Part shown: positions 53,586-60,714 of the stretch, piece by piece | Layout: the number at the start of each line of letters is the position of its first letter | Position numbering within the stretch: the stretch's first letter is position 1 | From: Candidatus Obscuribacterales bacterium | GTDB taxonomy: Bacteria; Cyanobacteriota; Vampirovibrionia; Obscuribacterales; Obscuribacteraceae | Assembly (NCBI GenBank): GCA_019752635.1 | Contig: JAIELX010000054.1 | Coordinates: 147,368-211,367, forward strand | Direction: 5' to 3' | Length of the DNA: 64,000 bases | The notes under the pieces: generated by a model | Database searches by the model: none | Told to the model about the DNA's origin: nothing | What the model saw: the letters and a program-made list of their open reading frames with translations, nothing else | Translations under genes and position numbers: made by a program

Positions 53586-53641
53586 GATTCTGTCCTCGCT
53601 TCCTTTCCTTCCTCGGTCCCGTTTGCTCTCGGGATGCAGAG

Positions 53642-53674
53642 ATGTTATGTTCTGAAGAGTTACGGCTGGGTAAC
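53642..53674 (-). promoter_or_regulatory. Shared promoter element, copy B (long acidic-protein gene)
   Basis: On the minus strand: GTTACCCAGCCGTAAC (53674-53659), then 11 bases, then TAACAT (53647-53642), a possible -10. The gap from the dyad to the ATG is 73 bases. The same layout occurs at two other genes here. Confidence 0.7.
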
Positions 53675-53701
53675 AGCAGGCTCGAAACAGTAAAATCGAA
53701 T

Positions 53702-53731
53702 CGCGATGACACCTTTGTAAGTCTCATCGCG
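53702..53731 (-). terminator. Terminator of the shorter tandem acidic-protein gene
   Basis: CGCGATGACAC (53702-53712) pairs with GTCTCATCGCG (53721-53731) with one mismatch; in the minus direction it is followed by ATTCGATTTTAC. A duplicate of the hairpin after the long paralog. Confidence 0.6.
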
Positions 53732-53777
53732 TTCTTTGAGTGCCCCCGCACTACGCCAAATTGTTTATGTTCTATTT

Positions 53778-54383
53778 CTAGCGTCTATGTTTTTCTGAAT
53801 TTGTGGTCGGTCTTGATTCCGTGCTTCCCGGTGTGGGAATGTTGTGCGGCGCCGATCGGGGAATAATGCCAAGTGAGCGCAATGCATCCCTTATCATTTG
53901 TTGTGCTTCTTTTTGAGCATCAGTGCGATTGGTGTTCTCTCCGTTGCCTTCTTGCAATTTGCGAAGAAAGCTTTCTGACGAGTTTCCTGCTTCTCGCATC
54001 ATTTGTTCAATGAGATCGTGCTTTTGGTCTTTGCTCCTGTGCATCTGTCCCGGAACTTCGTTTTCGAAGTTGGGCGTTGGCTTGGGACCTGCGTTTTCGA
54101 GAGCACCTTGTCCCAATTGTCGCAATTGACTGGTCCTGTCTTGCGCATTGCTGAAGTCTGGTAACGGCTTGCGAAGCGCATTTACTATGGCGCCTCCGAT
54201 GGCGTTGGCCCCGTCTAGCACAATATTTGGTAATTGTGCCGGCTGTTCAGTACCCGTGCCTGGTGAAGAGGGAATTTGGTCGCCGCAGCAAGCCTCGTCT
54301 TCAAGTGCATTGTATTCGTCGTCTTCGGTGCCACCGCAGATATCTTCGCAAACATCTTCGTCTTCAAATAATTCTGGATTCAT
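53778..54383 (-). CDS. Tandem acidic Cys-rich-leader protein, short form
   Basis: A 201-residue paralog of the next gene downstream (52740-53585). The first 18 residues MNPELFEDEDVCEDICGG are identical and the rest of the first 35 residues differ at two positions. The rest has the same order of parts: helical Gly/Ala segment, charged helices (KHDLIEQMMREAGNSSESFLRKLQEG), a QKEAQQMIRDALRSLGIIPR segment, a Pro/Thr part and the tail SEKHRR. GAGAGGA precedes the ATG. Unknown function. Confidence 0.75.
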   Translation of the reverse strand: MNPELFEDEDVCEDICGGTEDDEYNALEDEACCGDQIPSSPGTGTEQPAQLPNIVLDGANAIGGAIVNALRKPLPDFSNAQDRTSQLRQLGQGALENAGPKPTPNFENEVPGQMHRSKDQKHDLIEQMMREAGNSSESFLRKLQEGNGENTNRTDAQKEAQQMIRDALRSLGIIPRSAPHNIPTPGSTESRPTTNSEKHRR

Positions 54384-54440
54384 GTTAGTGTTCCTCTCTT
54401 CAGTCCTTCCTCGGGTCCCGGTTGCTCCGGGGATGCAGAG

Positions 54441-54473
54441 ATGTTATGTCTTGAAGCGTTACGACTGGGTAAC
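54441..54473 (-). promoter_or_regulatory. Shared promoter element, copy A (short acidic-protein gene)
   Basis: Minus strand: GTTACCCAGTCGTAAC (54473-54458), 11 bases, TAACAT (54446-54441). The gap to the ATG is 74 bases. It lies in the 310-base region between this gene and the divergent GGVxHS gene, where no other gene is seen. Confidence 0.7.
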
Positions 54474-54693
54474 AGTAGTTTGTGCAGTTTGAGGTCTGAG
54501 AAACTGTGGGATTCCACAGGCAATAAGGATCTTCAGCCTTGCTTAACCTGAGTCTCAAGTCTGATTCCCTTGTGGTAACTACAATGCAGTTCAAACCTGC
54601 GAGCAGTTGTTGACTATAGGGCGGGCTCCGGATGTTAAACTAGCCGTCGCTCGCGGTGGTTGTTTCCGGTGCAGTAGAGGTGAATGGACGTAG

Positions 54694-55572
54694 ATGATCA
54701 TGCGTTTGTTGAAGATTTTGTCCCTTGCTGTGGTGTTGTCGCTGTTGCCGGTCTGCCCTGTGAGCTCGCAAACTGCCAAAGCGCCGGTTTTGCTGACCGG
54801 TGGTGTTGAGCACTCTGAGCGGTTGGAGCCGGTGGCACCGCAGCTTCTACCCGGCTCCGTGTTTACTAATCAGACCCTGCCGCCCGTGGACCCCAACAAC
54901 GAATGGTATTGGATACCCGGATGGTATGCGGGTCAGAAGCACTCCGACTACGAGCGAATTCTGCAAGACGTTGACTTTCGCTCGGGGCAACAGATAACGC
55001 CGAACAGTCTAGTCACCAATCGGCAGGATCTGTTCATAGGCTTTCAACCTGACAAGAATGGGCAAATTTGGGAATACAAACGCGCTCCTTACACTGCAAC
55101 GGTGGAAGCGGATTCTAGTTTTCAGACTATGTTCGTTCGTGTGCGTGATCCCATTCAGGTAACAGCGGATCGAGTTGTGATCAGACTTGTCCAAACCTCG
55201 GTGGTTGTAGACAAGTCGACGCATCGAATCCTGAGGACGGAGCAGCAGGAACAGTTCAATACTTATGTTCCTGTGGAGCAGGGTGTGGTGAATGTTAGAA
55301 CGTCAATCAAATCTTTCGGTGCGGACGGCTCACCGCTAGTTCAAGAGGAAAGCGCTAAGGTTGTCGTGGACAGAGGCCCGTTCAGACCTGTCGATACCTA
55401 CCAGGGGCGTGACATGCGTATCTTGTTTCGGGACTTCATGTTAGCTCGCGGATACGGAAGTTTGCTACCGCCGGCAATCCTGAGCTTACCCGAAGCGTCG
55501 AGTGCTGGCGACCAGGCGCCACTAAATCAGGTGCCTTCGTCAGCAAATCCCGGTGGTAATGCGCCGCAGTAG
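54694..55572 (+). CDS. Secreted protein of an unnamed paralogous family (GGVxHS)
   Basis: A 292-residue exported protein with a signal peptide (hydrophobic LSLAVVLSLLPVCPVSS, cleavage near SSQ). The mature N-terminus has LLTGGVEHSERLEP; further blocks are WYWIPGWYAGQKHSDYE, ITPNSLVTNRQDLFIGFQPDKNG and IWEY. The paralog at 44000-45010 has FGGVTHS, WFMIPPWMAGAW, TPTNTWTDNRLEAIWG and YWHV at matching places. Ends with an Ala/Pro/Asn-rich tail. Role unknown. Divergent to the short acidic-protein gene. Confidence 0.7.
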   Translation: MIMRLLKILSLAVVLSLLPVCPVSSQTAKAPVLLTGGVEHSERLEPVAPQLLPGSVFTNQTLPPVDPNNEWYWIPGWYAGQKHSDYERILQDVDFRSGQQITPNSLVTNRQDLFIGFQPDKNGQIWEYKRAPYTATVEADSSFQTMFVRVRDPIQVTADRVVIRLVQTSVVVDKSTHRILRTEQQEQFNTYVPVEQGVVNVRTSIKSFGADGSPLVQEESAKVVVDRGPFRPVDTYQGRDMRILFRDFMLARGYGSLLPPAILSLPEASSAGDQAPLNQVPSSANPGGNAPQ

Positions 55573-55827
55573 CATCGCAGAGCTGACGCTTGCGCGTTTC
55601 CAACGGTCTTTTCGCCTTCAATGTTCTTTCGTCAAGCAGCCGCTTTGAAGCCTGCGGGCATATCCGTCTTGCATTCTCACGCTATCTATTTGCTGATTCA
55701 TTACCTGCAACTATCAATTTCATTCGATCCAGATATTGGACCGAAACAGCTGCAAAGGTTATGTTGAATATGCATTAGCAGTTCAGCGGGTCCGAACACA
55801 GACAAAAGAGAGCGATAAGTAGCCATC

Positions 55828-56328
55828 ATGGAGAGCAAGTCGATAGATCTTACAGAACAAGACAGAAAGAGTTACATAGCCGCCGGCGATAACTCAATAC
55901 CGCTGACGCAGCTGCAGTTTCTACTGTTACATGAAAACCAGAGAGTTAGGAGCAGAGTTGCAGAAAATCCGCGCACTCCAATTGAGTGGCTATGGGAACT
56001 CGCGTCGGATGACTCTTCGGTGGTCAGAATCGCCGTAGCGGAAAATCCCTGTTGCCCGCTGGCGTTGCGCGAAACACTAGCTCAAAGTGACTCTGTTGAT
56101 GTAAGATTTGCAATTGCAGAGAACGCAAATACGCTCCCTCACCTGTTGCGGATTTTACTTCGCGACGACAATCCTTACGTCGCGATCCGTGCAAGCCAAA
56201 CATTGCAGAGAATTGCAAATGAGCGGTCGGAATATTCTCCGATTAGCAAGGTTGCTAAAGCGATAAAGGATTTGAGTTCACAAAATCCAGCTCAACCGAA
56301 ATCTCCAAGAATTGAGACTCGATACTAG
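55828..56328 (+). CDS. Variant leucine-rich (LRV/HEAT-like) repeat protein
   Basis: A 166-residue protein with three repeats of a VRxxVAENPxTP type (RVRSRVAENPRTPIEWLWELA, VVRIAVAENPCCPLALRETLA, VRFAIAENANTLPHLLRILL). This is the pattern of leucine-rich-repeat variants, which form a helical solenoid. Repeats usually mediate protein contacts. No Fe-S cysteine set is visible. It lies 29 bases before the LysR gene on the same strand, so they may share a transcript. Confidence 0.75.
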   Translation: MESKSIDLTEQDRKSYIAAGDNSIPLTQLQFLLLHENQRVRSRVAENPRTPIEWLWELASDDSSVVRIAVAENPCCPLALRETLAQSDSVDVRFAIAENANTLPHLLRILLRDDNPYVAIRASQTLQRIANERSEYSPISKVAKAIKDLSSQNPAQPKSPRIETRY

Positions 56329-56357
56329 CAAAGCCCAAGGATATTAAGGATACGGTC

Positions 56358-57242
56358 ATGGAACTTCGGCATCTTCGATACTTCATCAAAGCAGCAGAAT
56401 TGCTTCATTTCACGAAGGCCGCTGAAATGCTTTATGTATCGCAGCCGACACTTTCAATTCACATTCAACAACTTGAGACAGAGCTTGGGACCGAATTATT
56501 CATTCGAAGCGGACGACAAGTAAGACTGACTGAATCCGGCGAAACATTCCTTTTGCATGCTCACAAAGTCGTGCGCGAGCTTGAAATTGCTTCGCAAGAA
56601 ATTGCAGCCATTAGTGGATTGCATCGCGGTAACCTGCGCATTCAAGCGCTACCTCTCTTCAGTCGCTACTTGGTTCCGATTTGGATAAACGCTTTCAATT
56701 GCCATTATCCAGATGTTCATGTCCATGCAAGGTCTGGAGCTTCTGAAGACATAGAGGCTGCAGTTATTGATGGAAAAATCGACCTCGGTTTTTCAATCCT
56801 TCCGATTGAGCATGATGAGCTAAATCAACAGGAGTTATTTTCGGATTACTTTGTTTTGATAGTGTCAAAAGATCATGAGCTGGCAAGCAAAGACCGACTT
56901 GCGGTATCCGACCTTCATAACCTGCGCCTGGCGATGGCAGGCCAGCACAGCCATGGTTCGCGGCTTCTGAGAAAGTACTTCGCCGAACTAGGCGTCCAAC
57001 CGGATATTGTCGTGGAGTATGACGACGGACCGGCCCTGCTGGAACTTGCTATAGACTCACCGCTGGCGGCAATTGTCCCGAAATTTGGATTTGCAGACGC
57101 CCGGGTTTGCACAAAGCTTCTTCCCGACCCGGGTCTCAGCTTTACTGCCTCGGCGGTCTGGACGCACCTTAGTCCTTCCGGCCGGGTTTTTCTTGATATC
57201 GTCAAGGAAAGCATAGCCCGCAGTGAGCACTGCAATTCATAA
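56358..57242 (+). CDS. LysR-family transcriptional regulator
   Basis: A 294-residue LysR regulator: N-terminal winged helix-turn-helix (1-60, LRYFIKAAELLHFTKAAEMLYVSQPTLS), then the periplasmic-binding-like effector domain (about 92-290, containing DGKIDLGFSILP). Such proteins usually control a neighbouring divergently transcribed gene and bind a small co-inducer. No divergent gene is close; the LRV gene precedes it on the same strand. The target is unknown. Confidence 0.93.
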   Translation: MELRHLRYFIKAAELLHFTKAAEMLYVSQPTLSIHIQQLETELGTELFIRSGRQVRLTESGETFLLHAHKVVRELEIASQEIAAISGLHRGNLRIQALPLFSRYLVPIWINAFNCHYPDVHVHARSGASEDIEAAVIDGKIDLGFSILPIEHDELNQQELFSDYFVLIVSKDHELASKDRLAVSDLHNLRLAMAGQHSHGSRLLRKYFAELGVQPDIVVEYDDGPALLELAIDSPLAAIVPKFGFADARVCTKLLPDPGLSFTASAVWTHLSPSGRVFLDIVKESIARSEHCNS

Positions 57243-57367
57243 CGGACCCTGCAGCGTTTTGTATACAGCTGCGACAGCTCATTTGTCCGGTCTAACGTCA
57301 ATATCCAAACATGCTTAGGCTGCCTGCGTGCAGCGAACTGAAAGGGAACCTGGACTTCATGAAGGGG

Positions 57368-59896
57368 CTACTTCTTGCTGGCTGGCAGCGGATATTGCGT
57401 GGTCACTTCAAATTTGAAGAACGGATTGTTCGGAAATAGATCTAACGCCTTTTGCGCCAGGTCGTGAGCCTTCACATGATTTTGCTCGTCTCGTTCCGCC
57501 TTATCGGCAAGTCGAATATAGCTTAGAGCCTTTGCGTGCTTTTCCAATTCCGTGCGATCAGGAATTGCATCAGTTAGAAACTCAGACGGGTCTGCTTTAT
57601 CCTTTTCCAAATCTGACGTGTATAACAGTGGCGCCGGATATGGTAAAAAGTATTCGACTCGCGGATGGTCGTCGGTGATGGTAAGACCTTCTTGACCGAT
57701 CAATTTGTCGCAGGTGGCATTGCCGAACAGATACGTCGCCAGCAATGCGTAAACATTGTCCAAACCAACTTCAGCCAGGCTGCGCGAGATTTCGGGCGTC
57801 GCGCTCATGCGCTTTTGCAAGTCTGCAAAACTGACTTTGACTGGTTCATTTGAACCGATCACCATTGCTTGCGCGTCATTTGGCTCAAACACGTAGACAT
57901 ATGGAAAAACTTTGCGCGCCGAACGCAGCATCATTTTCCAAACAGCTTCGTTGGGTTGGTCGAATGGGATCCACTGACACATAATTCCATTTGGTTTCAA
58001 TCGATTTTTCGCAAGTTGGTAAAACTCCTCCGAATACAAGCTTGCTGTTCCCGCTTCCAATGGCGGCGGCGGTTCGAAGCTCACTATGTCAAACTTCTTG
58101 TCGGAACAGAGCAGATAATTTCTTCCATCACCTACGTGAAACTTCGCTTTCTCTTTCTTGGTGATTCCGTAGTTGTAGTCCGTAAAGTAATCAGCGCTTT
58201 TGATCACCGCGCTGGATAAATCGACTATATCGACGCTTCTTACTTGCGGGTGCAATGCAATCGATCCTGCCGTGGTGCCAGTTCCAAAGCAAATTATCAA
58301 TGCGTCCTCTGGTTTAGGATGCAAGAGCGCGGGCAAGTGTCCAAGCTGACGCATGTAGCGCCGTCCGCTCAAGATAGTGTTTGCATACGGTTGTCCGTTT
58401 ATAACCAGCTGCATAAAATCCGGGTACTTAAGAACAAGCACCGTGCTGGTGCTGTCCTCCGCGAAGTGCATCAGTGGAGTATCGGGCGCTTCCGAATAAG
58501 TGATGTAAGGACTCTTAGTTGTGGCGAATGCCGCCATAAAAGCGACTGCCAACGCTGCGACTACAATCTTCTGCATCTTTGATGAGGAGCTGTAGGCAAG
58601 CGCAACCATTCCTGAAATTGTGGTGATCGCAACGATTATCTGAAATGCTGCGTAGGATCCTAACAATGGTGTCAGTACTAGACCGGCAACAATTGAGCCG
58701 ACTACGCAGCCCACTGTATTTGATGCATAAACCAGTCCGACGGCCTTGCCGACATCTTTGCTCAATGCGGTAACCAAACCACCGATTAATGGAAAGGATA
58801 TACCGAGCAACGTCGCCGGCAAAAGAATAAAGGTCGCAGTAACAACCAGGTGCGTTGCCATCAGTCCGCCAATAGATCCGAATGCTTGCGCCAGTGCCGG
58901 TGCCACTGCGTTGCGAAGAAGTAATCCCAAGGGCATAAGCACCAAACTGGAAGCGCATGCGATTGCTGTAGCAAATTGAACGATCGATAACGCTGAAAAT
59001 TGTTCTGGCATTGAAGTTGCTTGTCGCGAAAGTTTTCGGTCATAAATCCACGCGCCAAGCACTAGTCCTAGAAGGAACATGCTGACCATTAGCGTGAAAG
59101 CGTATGTATCGGTTGCGAGATTGAAACGAATCAGACGATTCCAGAGAACTTCGTAACTGAGCGATGCAAAACCAAGTACGAATCCCAATGCGCAAAGCAG
59201 CATAAGAGGACCCTTGTTGGCACCGGATGCGGTGGACCTGTCCGTTGCAGACTCGTTTGTTGAAGTCTCCGCTTCCGTTTCCTTGAGTGAGCGCGAAAGC
59301 GCGACTGCGCTCAGACCCACAACCAGGCTGATGCCTGCGGCGGCATATACAGTGCCGGAAATACCGAGATATGCAAACCCGAGGAACGTCGCACTGAGAC
59401 TACCGATCACCGCGCCTAAAGTGTTGACGGCGTACAGGCTGCTAAAAATGTGAGCGCGATTCGTCCAGAAATTCGCGCACATTTTGACAAGAAAGGGCAA
59501 CGTCGATCCCATCAGGACGGTGGGAATGATCAATAACACCGCTGCAATCAACAAACGCACCGGTGTAAAGAGTGCTCCTTCGGGAGGCAACAACTCATGG
59601 TTGGCGGATATGGCCCGGAACGTAGCGTCGAGCCCTAGTGTCACTGCTGGTGCCGCGATGGCAACGCCGATTTCAACCAGCCCGTATGCTAAGAGTTGCT
59701 GTTTCACCCGATCAGCAATTCTTCCGCCGATCACCGCGCCGATCGCTAGTCCGCCCAGGAACGCCGCCAATACACAACTGGCCGCCTGGTTTGTGTTTCC
59801 CAATACCAAGCCAAGTACTCGCATCCACGCCACTTCATAGATAAGGGCGCTGAAGCCGGACAAGAAGAACAGCAAGTAGATGTAGGGCTGCCGCAT
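57368..59896 (-). CDS. Fused MFS-like/spermidine-synthase-like protein
   Basis: An 842-residue protein. Residues about 1-470 form roughly 14 membrane helices of the fused MFS/spermidine-synthase family (start FLSGFSALIYEVAWMRVLGL). Residues about 515-690 form a SAM-binding-type domain with IICFGTGTTAGS, VDIVDLSSAVI and FHVGDGRNYLL. The catalytic motif of true spermidine synthases is not clearly present, so aminopropyl transfer is not assured. A TPR-like tail (DLAQKALDLFPNNPFFKFEV) closes it. The start ATG lacks a good ribosome site and lies 24 bases from a G10 tract. Confidence 0.87.
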   Translation of the reverse strand: MRQPYIYLLFFLSGFSALIYEVAWMRVLGLVLGNTNQAASCVLAAFLGGLAIGAVIGGRIADRVKQQLLAYGLVEIGVAIAAPAVTLGLDATFRAISANHELLPPEGALFTPVRLLIAAVLLIIPTVLMGSTLPFLVKMCANFWTNRAHIFSSLYAVNTLGAVIGSLSATFLGFAYLGISGTVYAAAGISLVVGLSAVALSRSLKETEAETSTNESATDRSTASGANKGPLMLLCALGFVLGFASLSYEVLWNRLIRFNLATDTYAFTLMVSMFLLGLVLGAWIYDRKLSRQATSMPEQFSALSIVQFATAIACASSLVLMPLGLLLRNAVAPALAQAFGSIGGLMATHLVVTATFILLPATLLGISFPLIGGLVTALSKDVGKAVGLVYASNTVGCVVGSIVAGLVLTPLLGSYAAFQIIVAITTISGMVALAYSSSSKMQKIVVAALAVAFMAAFATTKSPYITYSEAPDTPLMHFAEDSTSTVLVLKYPDFMQLVINGQPYANTILSGRRYMRQLGHLPALLHPKPEDALIICFGTGTTAGSIALHPQVRSVDIVDLSSAVIKSADYFTDYNYGITKKEKAKFHVGDGRNYLLCSDKKFDIVSFEPPPPLEAGTASLYSEEFYQLAKNRLKPNGIMCQWIPFDQPNEAVWKMMLRSARKVFPYVYVFEPNDAQAMVIGSNEPVKVSFADLQKRMSATPEISRSLAEVGLDNVYALLATYLFGNATCDKLIGQEGLTITDDHPRVEYFLPYPAPLLYTSDLEKDKADPSEFLTDAIPDRTELEKHAKALSYIRLADKAERDEQNHVKAHDLAQKALDLFPNNPFFKFEVTTQYPLPASKK

Positions 59897-59919
59897 GTGT
59901 TAGCTGACGGGGACTCCGA

Positions 59920-59929
59920 GGGGGGGGGG
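59920..59929. repeat. G10 homopolymer before the MFS/spermidine-synthase-like gene
   Basis: Ten consecutive G on the plus strand, 24-33 bases upstream of the start codon (C10 in the mRNA strand). The longest homopolymer noticed in the window. Such tracts can slip during replication. Confidence 0.9.
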
Positions 59930-60106
59930 CCCTGCGATGTTACCACACCGCACCGCCGACTATAAGGCACCGGTAGGCGAGGGAGGTTTGCAATGTTGTG
60001 GAGCGATGGGAGGCAGGGGGCCTCTTGCAAAAGGATCGACACTTGACGGACAGCGTTCCTGCTTGCACTTCTATCTTTCGCTGCGAAATCAAGCGGAGGT
60101 TGAGCT

Positions 60107-60139
60107 GTTACCCAGCTGTAACTCAGCGCCCAATATCAT
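60107..60139 (+). promoter_or_regulatory. Shared promoter element, copy C (60195 gene)
   Basis: GTTACCCAGCTGTAAC (60107-60122), 11 bases, TATCAT (60134-60139), a possible -10. The gap from dyad to the ATG is 72 bases. The same design as at the two tandem acidic-protein genes. Confidence 0.7.
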
Positions 60140-60194
60140 GTCTTCAAGTTCCGGAGCTGCTCCGGAGAAAGGGGCATAATGAAGGAGCCACCAT

Positions 60195-60509
60195 ATGACA
60201 CAGCCTGATTTTGAGCCGGAAGTTGCTGCAAGTCCGACCTCTACAGCTAGCGATCGCACTGATAATAGTTCCTTGAAGCAAGTAGCCGCTACATGGCTCC
60301 ATGACTGGTTCTCCCTTCCGGAAGCGCAGAACAAGCAATTAGTTGAAACTCTGCCGAGCCTGACCATTCAGATGGCTGCCGGTGGTGCGGCTGTTATTGC
60401 AGGGCGTAACGAGCCGGAGAACTATGAACTTCGTCAGCGCAGCACAAGTGGGGACCGAGCCCGCTGGAATGAAAACGATGCCACAAAGTCGGAAGTGAAA
60501 CGCCGCTAG
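60195..60509 (+). CDS. Small charged protein sharing promoter and tail with the acidic paralogs
   Basis: A 104-residue protein with AAGGAG before its ATG. It has an acidic and Ser/Thr-rich N-terminus (about 1-26), a helical middle (KQVAATWLHDWFSLPEAQNKQL) with IQMAAGGAAVIAG, and a charged C-terminus ending SEVKRR, like SEKHRR in the two tandem proteins. No cysteine and no recognised family. It is located 205 bases before kinase pair 2. Its promoter element is shared with the tandem genes. Confidence 0.7.
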   Translation: MTQPDFEPEVAASPTSTASDRTDNSSLKQVAATWLHDWFSLPEAQNKQLVETLPSLTIQMAAGGAAVIAGRNEPENYELRQRSTSGDRARWNENDATKSEVKRR

Positions 60510-60714
60510 AAATTATGCGACGGTGAATGCCGAATTTTCGAACCAATTCGTCATGGTTGGATGCGAGTTTACTGCGGTCCGATGCGCTTGCTTGGCTGAG
60601 TGCGATTAAGTTACTGGTTGCGATGCGAGTGATCGGCGGGTATATCATGTGAACAGACTTCACCACCGGCATGAGAAAGAAAGCACTCCAACATGTTTAC
60701 TTGTAGGGAACGTT

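Noticed and set aside
52740..54383. Calling the tandem acidic proteins bacteriocin or RiPP precursors
   Set aside because: They are far longer than usual precursors, no modification enzyme is adjacent, and the double-Gly leader match is partial.
55573..55827. A 62-residue ORF in the 255-base gap after the GGVxHS gene
   Set aside because: No ribosome site, composition like chance; nothing else was seen in the gap.
55873..55897. GAGTTA/TAACTC inverted repeat resembling the dyad element
   Set aside because: Lies inside the LRV gene, wrong spacer length and no following hexamer; chance.
59746..60042. A minus-strand ORF overlapping the G10 tract
   Set aside because: Poor protein composition and out of frame with the real gene. 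Kept only as a possibility within the slippage finding.
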